Shown here piece by piece: positions 32,971 to 44,367 of a stretch of DNA of 64,000 bases. The notes under the pieces were generated by a model. It ran no database searches, had not been told where the DNA came from, and saw only the letters and a program-made list of their open reading frames with translations. Numbering within the stretch: the first letter of the stretch is position 1; every line of letters starts with the position of its first letter. Both the position numbers and the translations under genes were made by a program. Source of the stretch: Earliella scabrosa (Eukaryota; Basidiomycota; Agaricomycetes; Polyporales; Polyporaceae). Location of the stretch: contig JABYQQ010000004.1 of the NCBI GenBank assembly GCA_022605405.1, forward strand, positions 248,001 through 312,000, in the 5' to 3' direction.

Positions 32971-34525
32971 TCTGCCTGATCTACCATGTATGCCTGGGCC
33001 GTGCAAGCTCATTGCGCGGCACGAGGGTCGGCAGCGCTCCGCGAGCTGCCAGGACGCCCTCTTGCCACTCATTGTGGATGATGATCATCTCGTCCAAAAA
33101 GAAGTTGTACTTCACTTCCCCCATTTCCCGCACGACCGCTAGAAACTGACCAAACCAGACGTTTGTCTGTTCAGCCGCCGAAGAGTTGAATACCCATTGA
33201 TTGGACGCATTGTAAAGCTCTGGGAAACCGGCGGGGTTGCAGTGGACTTGACAGAACGCGTCCGTCTCCTTGTGCTTCGTGATTGCGTGGAAGACGTCGA
33301 CTGGGAGCCCGATGTCTGCGATCGCGCGGGATCGCAGCTCCTCAGACGCCCGGATATGCTTCAGCAAGCTGCAGTTGTTGTCGAAGAAGCAGAAGGACGG
33401 CTGCGCGCGGGGCCACGCTTCAGGGAAAGATTGAAGCAAGAATTCCTACAAGCGAGTGAGTTACGAGCACCACACGGCGTCGGCCGGAGTGACTCACGAA
33501 GACGTTGGACATTGACTCCGCTTCGAAGAAGGTCGCGCGTGCGACGATGATGCCACAACAACGCACGATGAGCTGTTCGTTGTGGGTAAACCGCCGTGTA
33601 ATCGCAGATTTCTGCTTCTTGCGGGAATTCGGCTTGCCTTCGCATGTCGCCGCGTCTTCAACTTGCTCCTCAGTGGCCATGGCGGCCGCCACGTCCGCAT
33701 CATCGATCTGGACAGCCTCAGCAATGTGCGTATCTAAACCCGCACGGGAATGACTCGCCTCGATGGACCCGGGAGGCAGGTGGTCAGCATGAGACGAGTT
33801 GTGACCCTGTAGCCGCCGCTTGAGCCGGAAGATCGCCTTGCCGCGCTCACGCTTCTCGGTTTCGAACGCGCGGTGTGCGGGAGTTCGACAAGTCCTCATG
33901 CCGTCCGTCACCGGCAGCTCACATCCCGTCATCGCGCAGACGTGGTTCATCGTGTCGTGTAGGGGGCAGAAGCGATCGCGCGGACTCCTGAGGCGTTCGA
34001 CGCAATGATCGACGTTGCACCGCGCGTGGCCGACGCTGATCCCGTCCATGACGCACGCGGAGAGACGGCCTGTGAAGATGAGTGAGCAGCGACAGCGCAC
34101 TGGGGAGCGGTGCACGTACTATACTCCTCGTCATCTCCACCCGGAGGAATGAGCTTTTCGCACTCCTTGCACGCGTGGGCCCCACATGGGTTGCCCGGTC
34201 CCGACCATAGCCGCGTTGCGGTCATCAAGCGCGGCCTCATACCGCGACGCTTGCGGACCGTGATGAGGGAGAAGGAGCGGGCGTTGACGACGAAGGCAAT
34301 CCATGAGCAGGGCATGGATATAGAAGCTGTGCCATACGGTGCGCCCAGCGAGGGGGTGGGGAAAGTCCTTGGGGGTGAGGCTGGCGTTGTACACGCGGGC
34401 GATTGTCTCCCCAGACGCACTAGAGCGATCGTTGGCATGCTGACACCACCAGAGATCTGGGAAATCTAACGACTCACTGAGAGAAAGCCATCATAGCCCT
34501 CGTCCATCGCGCGAACTCCTGGTCG

Positions 34526-35762
34526 TAGTGTTGCAGGGTCCGGTCCCAGGACCGATCAAGGACCGCAGTCCGGACCGGGACCGAACCCCACTAGGACCGG
34601 ACCGGGACCGATCCCATCGGTCCAGTCCTGCGGTCCCAGTCCGGTCCTCACCCAGGCAGCCACCTATAGAGGACCGGTCAGGACTGGTCCGGACCGGTCC
34701 GTGACTGCTCTAATATAGGACTATACTAGAAGTTTCCCCGTGCCCTTGCCACGAAGGTGAAGAGGCTCGCTCAGCTCGCGGGCTATCGCCCGCTCGCATT
34801 CGCTCGCCCTGTACTATTGTCACAGTGGCGCGAAGGCCGCACTGCTACAACTTCCTCAGGATAGATACATGCCTACCAAGACATGCTGTCGCACGACTAC
34901 TAATCTCAGCTTCAAGTTGTCTCGCTGTAGAGGCTAAGTACTATACGCCTCATCGAGTGAGCTCCACCTTTTGTGAGAGACTTATAGCAGTCGTATACTT
35001 AGCTCTATGAGTGATTAGGAACGAAGCGCCGCGGGCGCCTGTTTGTTGTACTGACTTCCCTCACTTAGTTATAAGGCAGCATCCCACCTTCCGTGCTTCC
35101 TAATATTTTATTTACGTCAGAGGTTCCTAGCTATTATGCTGATACTTCTTTCAGGGCAAGAGAGTCTCGGGGATGTACAGAAACTGCGAAAGTTTCCTAC
35201 TTTGGAAGGCGGTTACTCCAAAAGGAAACCGATGTGCTTTACTATAGAAGATACAGTAAATTTTCGGTGATTTTTTCGATTTTTTTTCGGATTTCTATGG
35301 GCCATTTTTGTTGTGTTCATCAGTTGAGCCCATAATCAGCTCATATCAAACCTAGATAACGCGTTTATCTAAGCCACTGTTCTGATCTAATCTTATCTGA
35401 GCGTCACTCTATCAGTCTGCCTCATACTTTAGCTCTATTAATGTCTGGTTGGCTCAGCTGGTAGAGCACTCGCATTAGTATGGCCTTTTTGGGAGGCCCC
35501 GAGTTCAATTCCCGCTGGTGTCGACTTGTTTCCAGTGGGCCACCCAGTTGGACCGGTCCTGGACCGGTTCAGGACCGGTCCGGACTGCCATCGGTCCAGG
35601 ACCGGTCCTGGACTGGGACCGGACCGCGGTCCTGTCTGGGACCGCTGGGACTGGACCGTCAGTCCGGTCCTCTCCACCTGGGTGCGGTCCTGTCCGGTCC
35701 CGGTCCTCAGTCCGGCCTCAGAGGGGGTAAAAGACCGGACAGGACCGGACCCTGCAACACTA
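34526..35762. mobile_element. hAT-like non-autonomous DNA element with GGTCC-rich interior, inserted in the KDZ gene
   Basis: Terminal inverted repeats of at least 21 bp are perfect, beginning TAGTGTTGCAGGG on each end. The flanks carry an 8-bp duplication, CCTGGTCG, at 34518-34525 and 35763-35770. An 8-bp duplication and a TAG-starting terminus fit the hAT superfamily (known); the assignment is inference because no transposase is present. Both subterminal regions (about 34535-34705 and 35540-35750) are dense in GGACCGGTCC-type palindromic words, while the centre (about 34860-35440) is AT-rich. A tRNA-like segment lies at 35443-35520. The interior has no long open frame. Removing the element and one duplication restores the transposase frame at this point. 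Confidence 0.88.
35443..35520 (+). other. tRNA-like segment inside the hAT-like element
   Basis: It has a good D-arm (TGGCTCAGCTGGTAGAGCA), a TTAGTAT loop that would carry an AGT (Thr) anticodon, and a T-arm-like GAGTTCAATTCCCGC. The anticodon and acceptor stems do not pair properly, so it is best read as a tRNA-derived relic captured by the element. A scan with a tRNA covariance model would decide. Confidence 0.4.
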
Positions 35763-36538
35763 CCTGGTCGACGAATGAGGTCTCCGTCGCCTCGATTGCA
35801 TCAGGCATTCCACCATAGTACGTGCGGATGGCGTCCTGCTTCCCCGGCGAGACGATGAAGTAGTTGGGACGGTAGGTTGTGGAGCATACTACGAGTATGA
35901 GCGCATCAGACAGTGCGGTGGAATGAGAAGGCATAAGGGGCAGAAACACGCGCCGGGAGCGTAGGCAAGGATGGAGTAGACTCACCACGACAAGACAATG
36001 TCACGATCTGGACAGGGACAACTCCACGACGCATCGTATACAGCTGCCCGAGGAAAACGTGACGCTGAGCCCCCAATGCCTTCCCCTCATCGGTACAGCC
36101 GCTCGCAATGCAAGTCCGGACGGGAGGCATGATCACTTCAACACCTGCGCAAACGTCCACGATCGGTACGGCAAGACCAAGCGCTGCGAACGCCCACGCA
36201 CCTATTGCCAGCACACTGCACAGAGGATTGATAGCACGCTCGATCGCGCGTTGGGGGTCGTTTTGATCGTGGCCGATGGCAGCGAGAGCGAGGTCCCCGA
36301 GAACGGTCCACAGATCGGCGACGTCAACGAGGGACAGTTGGAGAATGCGGCTGAGGGCCTCGGAGACGTTGACAGGCAGGGGAGGCAAACCGACTGTTCT
36401 TCGAGGGGCGACGAGGGTGATCAAAGGCTCCAGACGCTCCACACACGCGAAGAACTGGGCAATTTGGGCGAACTCGATGCGGGCATACAGTGTGGGCACA
36501 AGCGCCAGTTGAGCGACAATCTCGCGGAACGGCAGCAT

Positions 36539-36981
36539 CGTGTGGGTGGCAAGGGGACAGAGAGAGGTAATGGTGGAAGGGAGGCAGGGGAGAGAGCGTC
36601 GAGCAACGCAGGAGCCAAGTATGAGGCCCAGGAGCTGGCACAATTGGTGCGGCGACAACTGGGCGCCAAAGGACAGGGACTTGTCGAGGTGCCTGCGACC
36701 AAGTGTGGGCGCGGGCTTTGCCTGCAGGGATTGGGAGACCATGCACCCTTCGATAGTTTTCGGGATGGGGTAAAGGGGCAGGAGGGACGCCGAAACGTGT
36801 ATGCTTCGCGATTGTAGGCGAAGTGCGTCGCACGGGTGATGTCTTCGCCATTTAGAATGAAGGTGCAATGTACGTTCCCAAGAAGTGCACATTGGGTGGC
36901 TCATGTTGGAACGAAGAACCTGCCCAACCAGAAAGACAACCACACAGCTTCAGCAAAGTGTCAGAAAAGAGAAGGAAATGG
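36539..36981. other. 5' flank of the KDZ gene
   Basis: The transposase frame stays open upstream of its likely ATG to about 36943 on the minus strand, with translation that lacks family character. It is probably leader or promoter. Confidence 0.35.
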
Positions 36982-37263
36982 CTTCACCTTTGCGAAAAGG
37001 GCGGGAAGAGCCGAGTCGTTCAACAGGTCCTATTCATGGATATTATCGAAGCCCAGAAGAGCGGAACCCACCTGCTTCACCTTTGCGAAAAGGGCGGGAA
37101 GAGTCGAGTCGTTCAACAGGTCCTATTCATGGATATTATCGAAGCCCAGAAGAGCGGAACCCACCTGCTTCACCTTTCCGAAAAAAACGGGAAGAGTGGA
37201 GTCATTCAACAGATCCTGTTCATGGATATTATCGAAGCCCAGAAGAGCGGAGGAGCCCACCTG
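36982..37263 (+). repeat. 93-bp tandem repeat, three copies
   Basis: Copies start at 36982, 37075 and 37168. The first two are nearly identical; the third is diverged (AAAAAAACGGG in place of AAAAGGGCGGG) and has a 3-bp insertion near its end. The unit is divisible by three and all three plus-strand frames stay open across the array, an expected result of the repeat and not evidence of a gene. One frame reads KSRVVQQVLFMDIIEAQKSG in each copy. It lies 0.4 kb upstream of the KDZ transposase start. Confidence 0.85.
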
Positions 37264-39929
37264 CTGGATATCAGATGGAGCTCAGAGGAGCGCGAGGGTT
37301 GACTTGTGAATCTTCAGTGAGCTTGGGGAAGCATATTTATATTGGGATGAAAAGGTACGGGTGGGGTGAAGGGCGGGTGCTCAAATCTGCAAAGAGGAGG
37401 AAGCAAGGAGATACACTACCAGGACGACTCGGAAGGCGTTCGCGCCACGCTCCTGACTGACTTCACCAACCAACTCGGACATGGGCGCTACGTACTCTAA
37501 ACCATTTGGGCCTTGGGCGCCAAAGATCTCATAAGCAGAACGGGCGCCTATCATCCGGCGGATCCGGCGGATCCGCCGGAAAATGCACGACAATCGTCTT
37601 GTTCTCAGTGAGTGGGTTTGGGTCCGACATGCTCCGATAAGGTCCGACTTCTTCCGTAATATAGCCACGTGGCCCATTGGATCTGGATCTGGTTGACTGC
37701 CAGACCGTCTTCATCCTCTCACTGCTCTGCCATCATCGGTCCATTATAGAGCTGCAACTGACCCACAACTGTGAGTGGAACAGATGCGACAGCCAGTATC
37801 AGTAGGACATTCACTGCGTTTGGGGCACGGCTCGCCAGACGGGTGCGAGATATGACTACCACGGGTAGCAGCAAGTAGCCAGCGCCCATTCGAGGCCGTC
37901 TCGCAAGGACGGCGGCGAGATATTGGGGCGTTACGGCGCAAGAGCTAGCGTGGGGGTGTGCGAGATGAGTGCACAAGCGAGATGGTCTAATGCTCGGATG
38001 AGTGACTAGACGCCCTGGTGCGAGACACGTCGCTTAGAACCGTCTAGGCTCACCTCTGGTTCCCTCCAGCCACATCGTCACACATAGAGCTAGATTGTGT
38101 ACAGATTGATCATTTAATCTATAGTAAACATTCACGTCTACTGCTAAGATCGGACGTCCAGACTTAGACCCCATCCACCGCCCTAGCCCACCATTCATCG
38201 CCAGTGCCCGGGCCCCGCCCGACGCCCGACGCCCGACGTCCGCCGTTGCGCGAAGTGGGCAAGCAAGGAAAATTGCTGTTACCTAGCCCATGTTGCTGCA
38301 CGAAGCCCTACGATGCCTAGATGAGGCGACTCAGTAAGTAATGTATGCCCGGAGTGACATTGGATGAACACCGCAACTGAGTAACAATCTGTACTAACCT
38401 GCAACTGTTTGGCTTACCATCATCCTTCCCTCATGCTGCGTGAAGCAATGCATAAAGCCACATAACCCCCTGTGCCCATGACAGCTAACCTCTTTGACTC
38501 CAGCTCAATTGATTTCTCCTCGGAGGCTCCCTCGAGATCCCTCGTTAACCTGCATCCAAGTCACCAACTCCGAGTCGGCGACCGACTCCATCTCTGAGAC
38601 TCAGACATTTGAAGGTCTCTAAGTCTGCAATATTATTGACAGCTCACAATGATGCTTACCGCCAGACTCTCCACCACGGTCCTATGACATCAGAGTGCGA
38701 GAGCGGTGTACGGAGAAGTGACGCGTTGTGAGGAGTGATGGGCGCTGTGAGTTGTCGCAAATGTCGTTGGTACGACTGCCAGAGAGAGGAGGGTCGAAGA
38801 GAGCTATATTTATACAGCCAGTGATGCCTAGACAGAGAGCCTCAGAAAGAAGCGAGGTGAGAAGCGAAATCTCGCAGAAGTTGACGAGAGCAGGTAGCAA
38901 GGGCCAGCGAGTCGAGGTCGCCACATGACGCTCAGGGCTGGGCGCACCGGGCTCGTGGGCCCGTGCGCTAGGTAGGGCTAGCCAGTCTCGCGCATATCTG
39001 CGAGACGAGGATACTTCATTCATCCTTCTCTCGCCAGGGCTCTAAACGAGTCGATCTCGTCTACATACACGCTAGACGTTACGAACGCCCCTAGTCCCCA
39101 CGCCGAGAACCCACGCAGCTCCCTCGCGCCGTCTCGCAACCCCGCTGCGAGATTGCTGGCTCACGCAGTGATTCCTGCCAGACACCAGTACTAGGCCGAC
39201 GGCGCTACGCCTTGCATTCCTCCCTTCGAACCTAATCATATCATCGTGGCAGACCGTCATGGTGGGGGTTGACCCAAGCACATTCAGGGTGAATAGAGTT
39301 AAAACTCCGAATTCGCCAGCCTGGCATCCGACCCAGTGTGCGCAGTGCGCACCGTTTGCCCTTCGTCTCCCGAGTCGCCTCAGGCTCTCACTTCGCGTGA
39401 GTACTTGAGTCTCCACCTCCATCCCATTTGCAAGACTGGAGTACTATCCTTGTTCAGACACGTATTCAGTAAAGGTGAGCGTGTCAACTTCTGCGTGCTC
39501 TAGCATAGTATCTCCAGTCAGCCCTGGAATCGATCCATCATGATCCGCCGCGCATCGAGTCTCATCTGCTCACTTTTCTTGGTTCCTGCATAGCTCAACA
39601 AATGGATGTCGACATTATTCCAAGTGGTGACTCTCAATCAGGCACTGCAACACTGAGTACCAATGAGGTAGCTAGATCTCTCGATCTTTAGCATTCTCCA
39701 TGATGTTCATATCGTCGAACACGCTACAGCAATTGGCTACTCGCCTCGGCGGAGTCAGGCTGGGTCCACCGCACATGCCTCCTCCTGGCACTCGTACCCA
39801 TTCAGACGGACTCCACGCATCTCACAACAGCCAGCCTTCGGCCCGGGATGATGCGTTCCAGTCAACGCCAGTCCCAACAATGACTGGTTCGTCGTCGACC
39901 GGGATCAATGGCACCACTCCGTCATTGGC
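37264..39929. other. Gene-poor stretch
   Basis: I see no supported gene in these 2.7 kb. At 37552-37576 there is a GC-rich palindrome built from GGCGGATCCGCC-type words; a related one in opposite orientation occurs near 19668-19690, with similar flanking TGCACG. A short GCCCGAC repeat lies at 38217-38240. Confidence 0.4.
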
Positions 39930-40855
39930 GCCTGCTTCTCCAACGCCGAATGCATCGACGATCACTGCACAATCTCACTCTGCGATGGTGAATGCGTCGA
40001 CCCCGACCATTTCGAACTGCCAGTGGCACCCGCCTCCGCCTCAGGCTCCTCCCTCAGCTGACCTCGATCCTAACGCTTTCGGGATCAACTTCAGTGCCGG
40101 TAACGGAACCTTCGACCCCAGCTTCTGGAACGGGGAGACGAGTCTGAACTTCGAGCGCGATTTTGCGGCGTGGTTCGATACCGAGAGCGAAAGGGAGGTT
40201 CGGAGGGTGCAAGCACATTCAGCGGCCGAGAATGCGGAGGCGCATAGACTCTGGCATTGCGGTGCAGGCGTTGTAGCGACGAATGACCATGGCTCGCCAT
40301 TCAGATGCCGGGAGGACTAGTTTTAAGTTGCTGTCCGTGTCGTGGATTTGTTCGCCTACGCGCGCGCGACGTTTGTAGTGCACGATTCATACCTTACATT
40401 ATGCTTTCTCGCCTGTTAGCTTCCGCCTCTCCCCGCGTCTCGCGCGGGCATATATTGCTCCCGCGCTCGCGCGCTCTGCGCCCATCCAAACAGCCTTCTC
40501 GCTACCATGTTACTTGTTGTGGATGCCCTTGTGCTCCTCGTATCCCCTTGCCTCACTCCGAGTCCATCTTCGTTGCGCACTCATCCCGTATGCCCCCCAT
40601 ACAAAGCAGTAATCATCTCTCTTCGCTGTCGAGTTGCTATTACCCTACGTTTCCAGGCTGATCTCTCACTCTGATTGTCCCCTTGCTACTTGTTTCGTCG
40701 TCGTGTACACTGCTGTTCGCCAGTTGACAGTTGTGTACCTTCCTATAACCGTCTCGGTCTCCCTCTCTCTGCAATCTCGCGTCCGCGAATGCCATCTGCA
40801 GCTGCATCTCTTCGTGGGCGTGTGCGTAAAGGGAGCTCGTCTGTCATGAGTCCTC
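39930..40855 (+). pseudogene. Displaced copy of the 3' end and 3' UTR of the LisH/LUFS gene
   Basis: The plus strand encodes PTPNASTITAQSHSAMVNASTPTISN, then SADLDPNAFGINFSAGN, then NGETSLNFERDFAAWFD. This matches the C-terminus of the minus-strand gene at 51080-53588 (PTPNASTMTAPSPSAILNASTPTMSN ... NFERDFAAWFD). Similarity continues without a break past the stop position into the 3' flank (CATGGCTCGCCATTC, CATACCTTA...CTTTCTC, and TACCCTACG further on), to about 40855 here and 50110 there. The copy has lost the original stop codon and carries many substitutions and small indels, so it is old and non-functional. It is inverted relative to the parent and about 10 kb away. Confidence 0.82.
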
Positions 40856-41002
40856 ATACGCAAGAACGTGGTACTATAAATGCGTTCAGAGGATACAACT
40901 CGTCACAAACAGTACAAAGGTAGTGGACAGAGAAGCCATGAAACCGTGTATGCTTGAGCGAGAATCCGACCCAGTCCACGCCCGGCACCACACCCAGACA
41001 AG

Positions 41003-43932
41003 CTACGCACGACGCTTCGAAGCCCGTCTCGACTCCTCAAGTCGACCAGCGGAGGCCGCTTCGGATGGCCCAACGACGTCATCCTCACGCTCACGCTTCT
41101 TGAAGGATGATCGTTCGAGAGGCGGGCTGGTAGCGATCTTTGCCGAGTCCATACTAGGGCAGGAGATGGGGGAAATGTGAGGGTGAAGGTGGCGAGGAGA
41201 TTCCGTGGCGCTGGACGGACGCTCCGAATCCGATATGGCGAGTGCGGGACGCGTTTCATGGTGGGAAGTTGCCGAGATTGACGTAGCGGCTACAGTACCA
41301 CTGCCATGATTGCGAGGCACGGCCTCGAATTCGAAGATGTGTCGACGGCCCCGTTCCTGAGCCAATAGATCTGGACCTTTGTCCTTGCGGATGGGGCGTC
41401 CTTTGAAATACTGGAATACGTCGATGAGCCTCTTGTGCCTCGCCAGCACGCCGTTCTTGATCTCGCACGGGTCCGCGTCTTCCACTTGCGGGACCGGAAC
41501 TGGGGCCGGCTCGAGGGCCCGATTACCGTCGTTGTCGTCGCCGTCGTCCGAGTCTTGTGCTAGGATATCGTCGATCCAGTCATTCGGGCCGAAGTAGAAT
41601 AGTTCTCCGGTCTCCTCTGGCACGCTCGCAGTTGGCCTGGATATCCCATACACTTCCTGTGCACGATCGTGGTCGACGTCCGCATAGGAGGTGTAACAAC
41701 CTTCCGCCAGAAGGTCGAGGACATGCTGAAGGTTAGGGTTCCCGATTACTTCGAAAGGAGCTCTCTTGAGCCAGAAATACGATAGCTTCGTGTCACCCCC
41801 AATTCTGAGGCCGTCGACCACTGCGACATGATCGTATGTGGAGTACACAAAGTACTGCAGGTCGGGAACCTTGGCGGCATGGAAGCGCAGGGTAAGATAT
41901 CTGAACGCATGGACGAATGACTCGAGGTCGTCGGAAAGGCGATATGGCTTGCGTGGGTACCGCTTGAACAGCGCAGAACGAGTCTGCCATGTCCCCTAAT
42001 AATGGTATGATGAGCACTATACAATGCGCAGCTCTGAATGAGACATACTGAGCGGTCCGGCTGAACAGCGCCGCTTTCAAGCTCGATAGCAAGTCGCGAC
42101 AACTCCCAATCAATCAGGAATCCTCGCCGAGTGACAGGCGTGATCATGATATTCCCGATGCTGATATCGCGATGCAGGACTCCAGCGTACTTCCAGGCCA
42201 TGAAGTGAGCTAAGAGGGAATATCAGCGCGAACCAATGGTTACGGGACTCGGAGGGGCAGAGATGCACACCTAACAGCGCGTCGATGAATATGGTTGAAA
42301 GCTCACTGAAGTTCCGGAACTCGGTCAGCGGTAGGCCAATCTCCTTGGTGCAGAGTCGGTAGTGTACACGCGGAACGGGCCGGAGGGCTGGATTGTCTCT
42401 GAAGAGGTATGCTTGAACTTGCGTCATCTGAGCCAATGGGCCGCCGACGTCGCCGCCGCAGATGAGTGTCGCAACGTATTTCACGTTACTGCTGTGCAGA
42501 CGTTCGTACACGAGATGCTCGGGACGAGTGCGGCCGGGAACGTAAGATCGCCAGCAGTCTTTCAGGAAGCATAGGGTATCCTCGCTGCCGTCTGGGTTGG
42601 CACCCAATCGCAACGCCACGTAGCCTCGAGTGCATCGACCAATGAGGTCGTGTCCTGCGAAGTGGGGACGACCAACGAGGAGCTCGTGCGTCTCCAATTC
42701 TTGCGGTAACGGTGTGGACCTAGCCTCAGGAGCAACAACGTCTGTCGGGTCGTCCGGAAGCCGTTCGTTCTCGGTCGCAGGACAAGATGTGACGCGTAAC
42801 TTGTAGATGGGGCAAGACGTAGCTCGTTGAACGTACTGTTGGATTTCCTCGGGTACCGTGGGACTCTTCATCATCTTGACAAAACGATTGGCTTCGGTAG
42901 GGGATGCGAGAGCAGCCGTTGGATCGTAGCCCAGGTGTGACATGTTGTCTATTTGTGCCAGCTTCCAGAGGAACGTGTGCAAGGGAGAACCTGCGTCCGT
43001 CCAGTCAAACGCAGTGGAGACGAAGGCACCGGCGTGGTCGAACTTCAACAGCCGACACATCTTCTGACAGATGTATATTGAGTAGCAGAACGTTCGATGC
43101 TGGTAGACGAAAGTATCCCGCATGCACTTCCAAAGATGCACCAGTGCTTCGTTGCCTTTGCTCGCATGTCGAAGGAAGGGATGTCGAACTTTCTCGTCAT
43201 CGGAAGCGGATGACCCGCTGCGAGTGTCCTCGCTGGCTGTTGCCGGCATGCGAGTAGTATCGAGGATTGACGAGGACGCGCCTGTAGTGTTCCAAGTGAG
43301 AAATGAGGTATAAAGTCGCAAAGGCATGACGGACCTGGTGCAATAGGCGCATCATAATGTTGAGGAGAGACGTGACCCCTTGACTCGGAGGCAGCATCCG
43401 CCACATCCGGCGCATCGTCATCCAGTTGGAAGTGGAAAGCCGAGTCTGCGACCCCAGCATTCACAAAAGACGGCACGACTACATGATGCCACAAGCAGTT
43501 GCCAAACTCGAGGAGGTCCCCAACCGCTCTTCGTTGCTTGATTGTCACGCGTTCTTCGATTGCTGTGTTCGTTCCTGGAGTGTCCAGGTAGATGCCGCCG
43601 TCGTAACCGGTGTCAGTGTCGTGGCGGCCTTCTTCAGCATCTTGGAGGGGTGGATGGATGAGAAACTGAAAGTTAGTGCATCCTGCCGCTTTGAAGACCG
43701 ACGCAGCAGACTGCGACTGCACAAGAGGTTAGAGCTCGGGTTGAATGGATGGGTAGAATGGATGGGTACGACTCACTAATTGAAGACATATCCCGTCTTT
43801 ATCACTGGTTTCTTCAATCTCTGACGGCACATGGAACTTCCGCCGATCTTCGTCTGTTGGTCCAGCTCCCGGAATCTCGTTGAGTATGAAGTTCACGGCC
43901 ACCAGGGAAAGCCGGGAACTTGAAGTCATCAT
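41003..43932 (-). CDS. FunK1-type fungal protein kinase, copy 1
   Basis: Five exons (43932-43777, 43716-43335, 43281-42271, 42209-42049, 41995-41003) join in phase to about 900 residues. Hallmarks of the fungal FunK1 kinase family (Pkinase_fungal) are present: YQHRTFCYSIYICQKMCRLLKFDHAGAF, LIGRCTRGYVA, LCFLKDCWR (the position of the ATP-binding Lys), RPEHLVYERL, YVATLICGGDV, VLHRDISIGNIMI (catalytic loop with HRD) and FLIDWELSR in place of the DFG segment. The C-terminal exon continues RKPYRLSDDLESFVHAFRY. This family is expanded in mushroom-forming fungi; individual roles are largely unknown. The first exon is short and the start (43932 or the adjacent ATG at 43929) is tentative. Confidence 0.85.
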
Positions 43933-44367
43933 TTGCAAGGTTGCACCTGAGTTGTGCCCAAAGTCTGGCTGTATCAGAGCGTATTGAAAGAGATGAGGGC
44001 CGGTTGTTGGTTAGCGGGATGGAGTGGTATAGGACACAAAAGTGGCGCTTAAGGTTCCCCAGTCGACCGTCTATATCCTGGGCGCCCAAACTTTACTTAC
44101 TCAAGCAACCCATTTAGGAAGGTAGGTGCTTCCGACTGGGCAATGGGTGGTTTGATTTATCAACGAAGCTATCTAAGAGCTCTTGCTAGGAGAAGTCACC
44201 ATCTCAGTTTGAGATCATATCAAGTCCAGATTCCATTGCAACTCCGTACCGGACAACCAAACCAAGAATACATTGACAATCCTACAAACAACGATGGCGA
44301 TGAGGACATTGAAACGTACAACGTTGGCACATCAACCTCTACTTGACCGCGCGCTGTACCCTCCTAA
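43933..44367. other. Intergenic region between kinase genes
   Basis: These 435 bp lie between the start of kinase copy 1 and the stop of copy 2, which are on the same strand. I see no gene. It should hold the promoter of copy 1 and the terminator of copy 2. Confidence 0.4.

Larger units (their letters stand above)
32981..36538 (-). pseudogene. KDZ transposase, CxC5/CxC6 type, split by a hAT-like element and frameshifted
   Basis: The start at 36538 (MLPFREIVAQLALVPTLYARI) is typical of CxC5-type KDZ proteins. The CxC5 cysteines follow (RTCIASGCTDE, LSC, then VCSTTYRPNYF, with YYGGMPD). The exon starting at 35888 is broken at 35763-35770 by a 1,237-bp insertion and resumes at 34525 (…EFARWTRAMMAF). 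Further exons are 34419-34120, 34069-33498 and 33445-32981. They hold the CxC6 cluster (MDGISVGHARCNVDHC, DRFCPLHD, CAMTGCELP, TCRTPAHRAFE) and the transposase core (CFFDNNCSLLKH, LPVDVFHAITKHKETD, FNSSAAEQTNVWFGQF, NFFLDEMIIIHNEW). In exon 34419-34120 a GGGG run at about 34176 has one extra base, which shifts frame between GTGQPMW and AHACKEC. The gene is inactive for both reasons. Otherwise the core residues are well kept, so inactivation is probably recent. Confidence 0.88.

Noticed and set aside
36836..37460. Three overlapping frames across the 93-bp array
   Set aside because: All three frames are open because the unit is divisible by three, so openness gives no evidence of translation.
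40305..40661. Open frame after the displaced LisH/LUFS copy
   Set aside because: This interval matches the 3' untranslated flank of the parent gene, so the frame is incidental.
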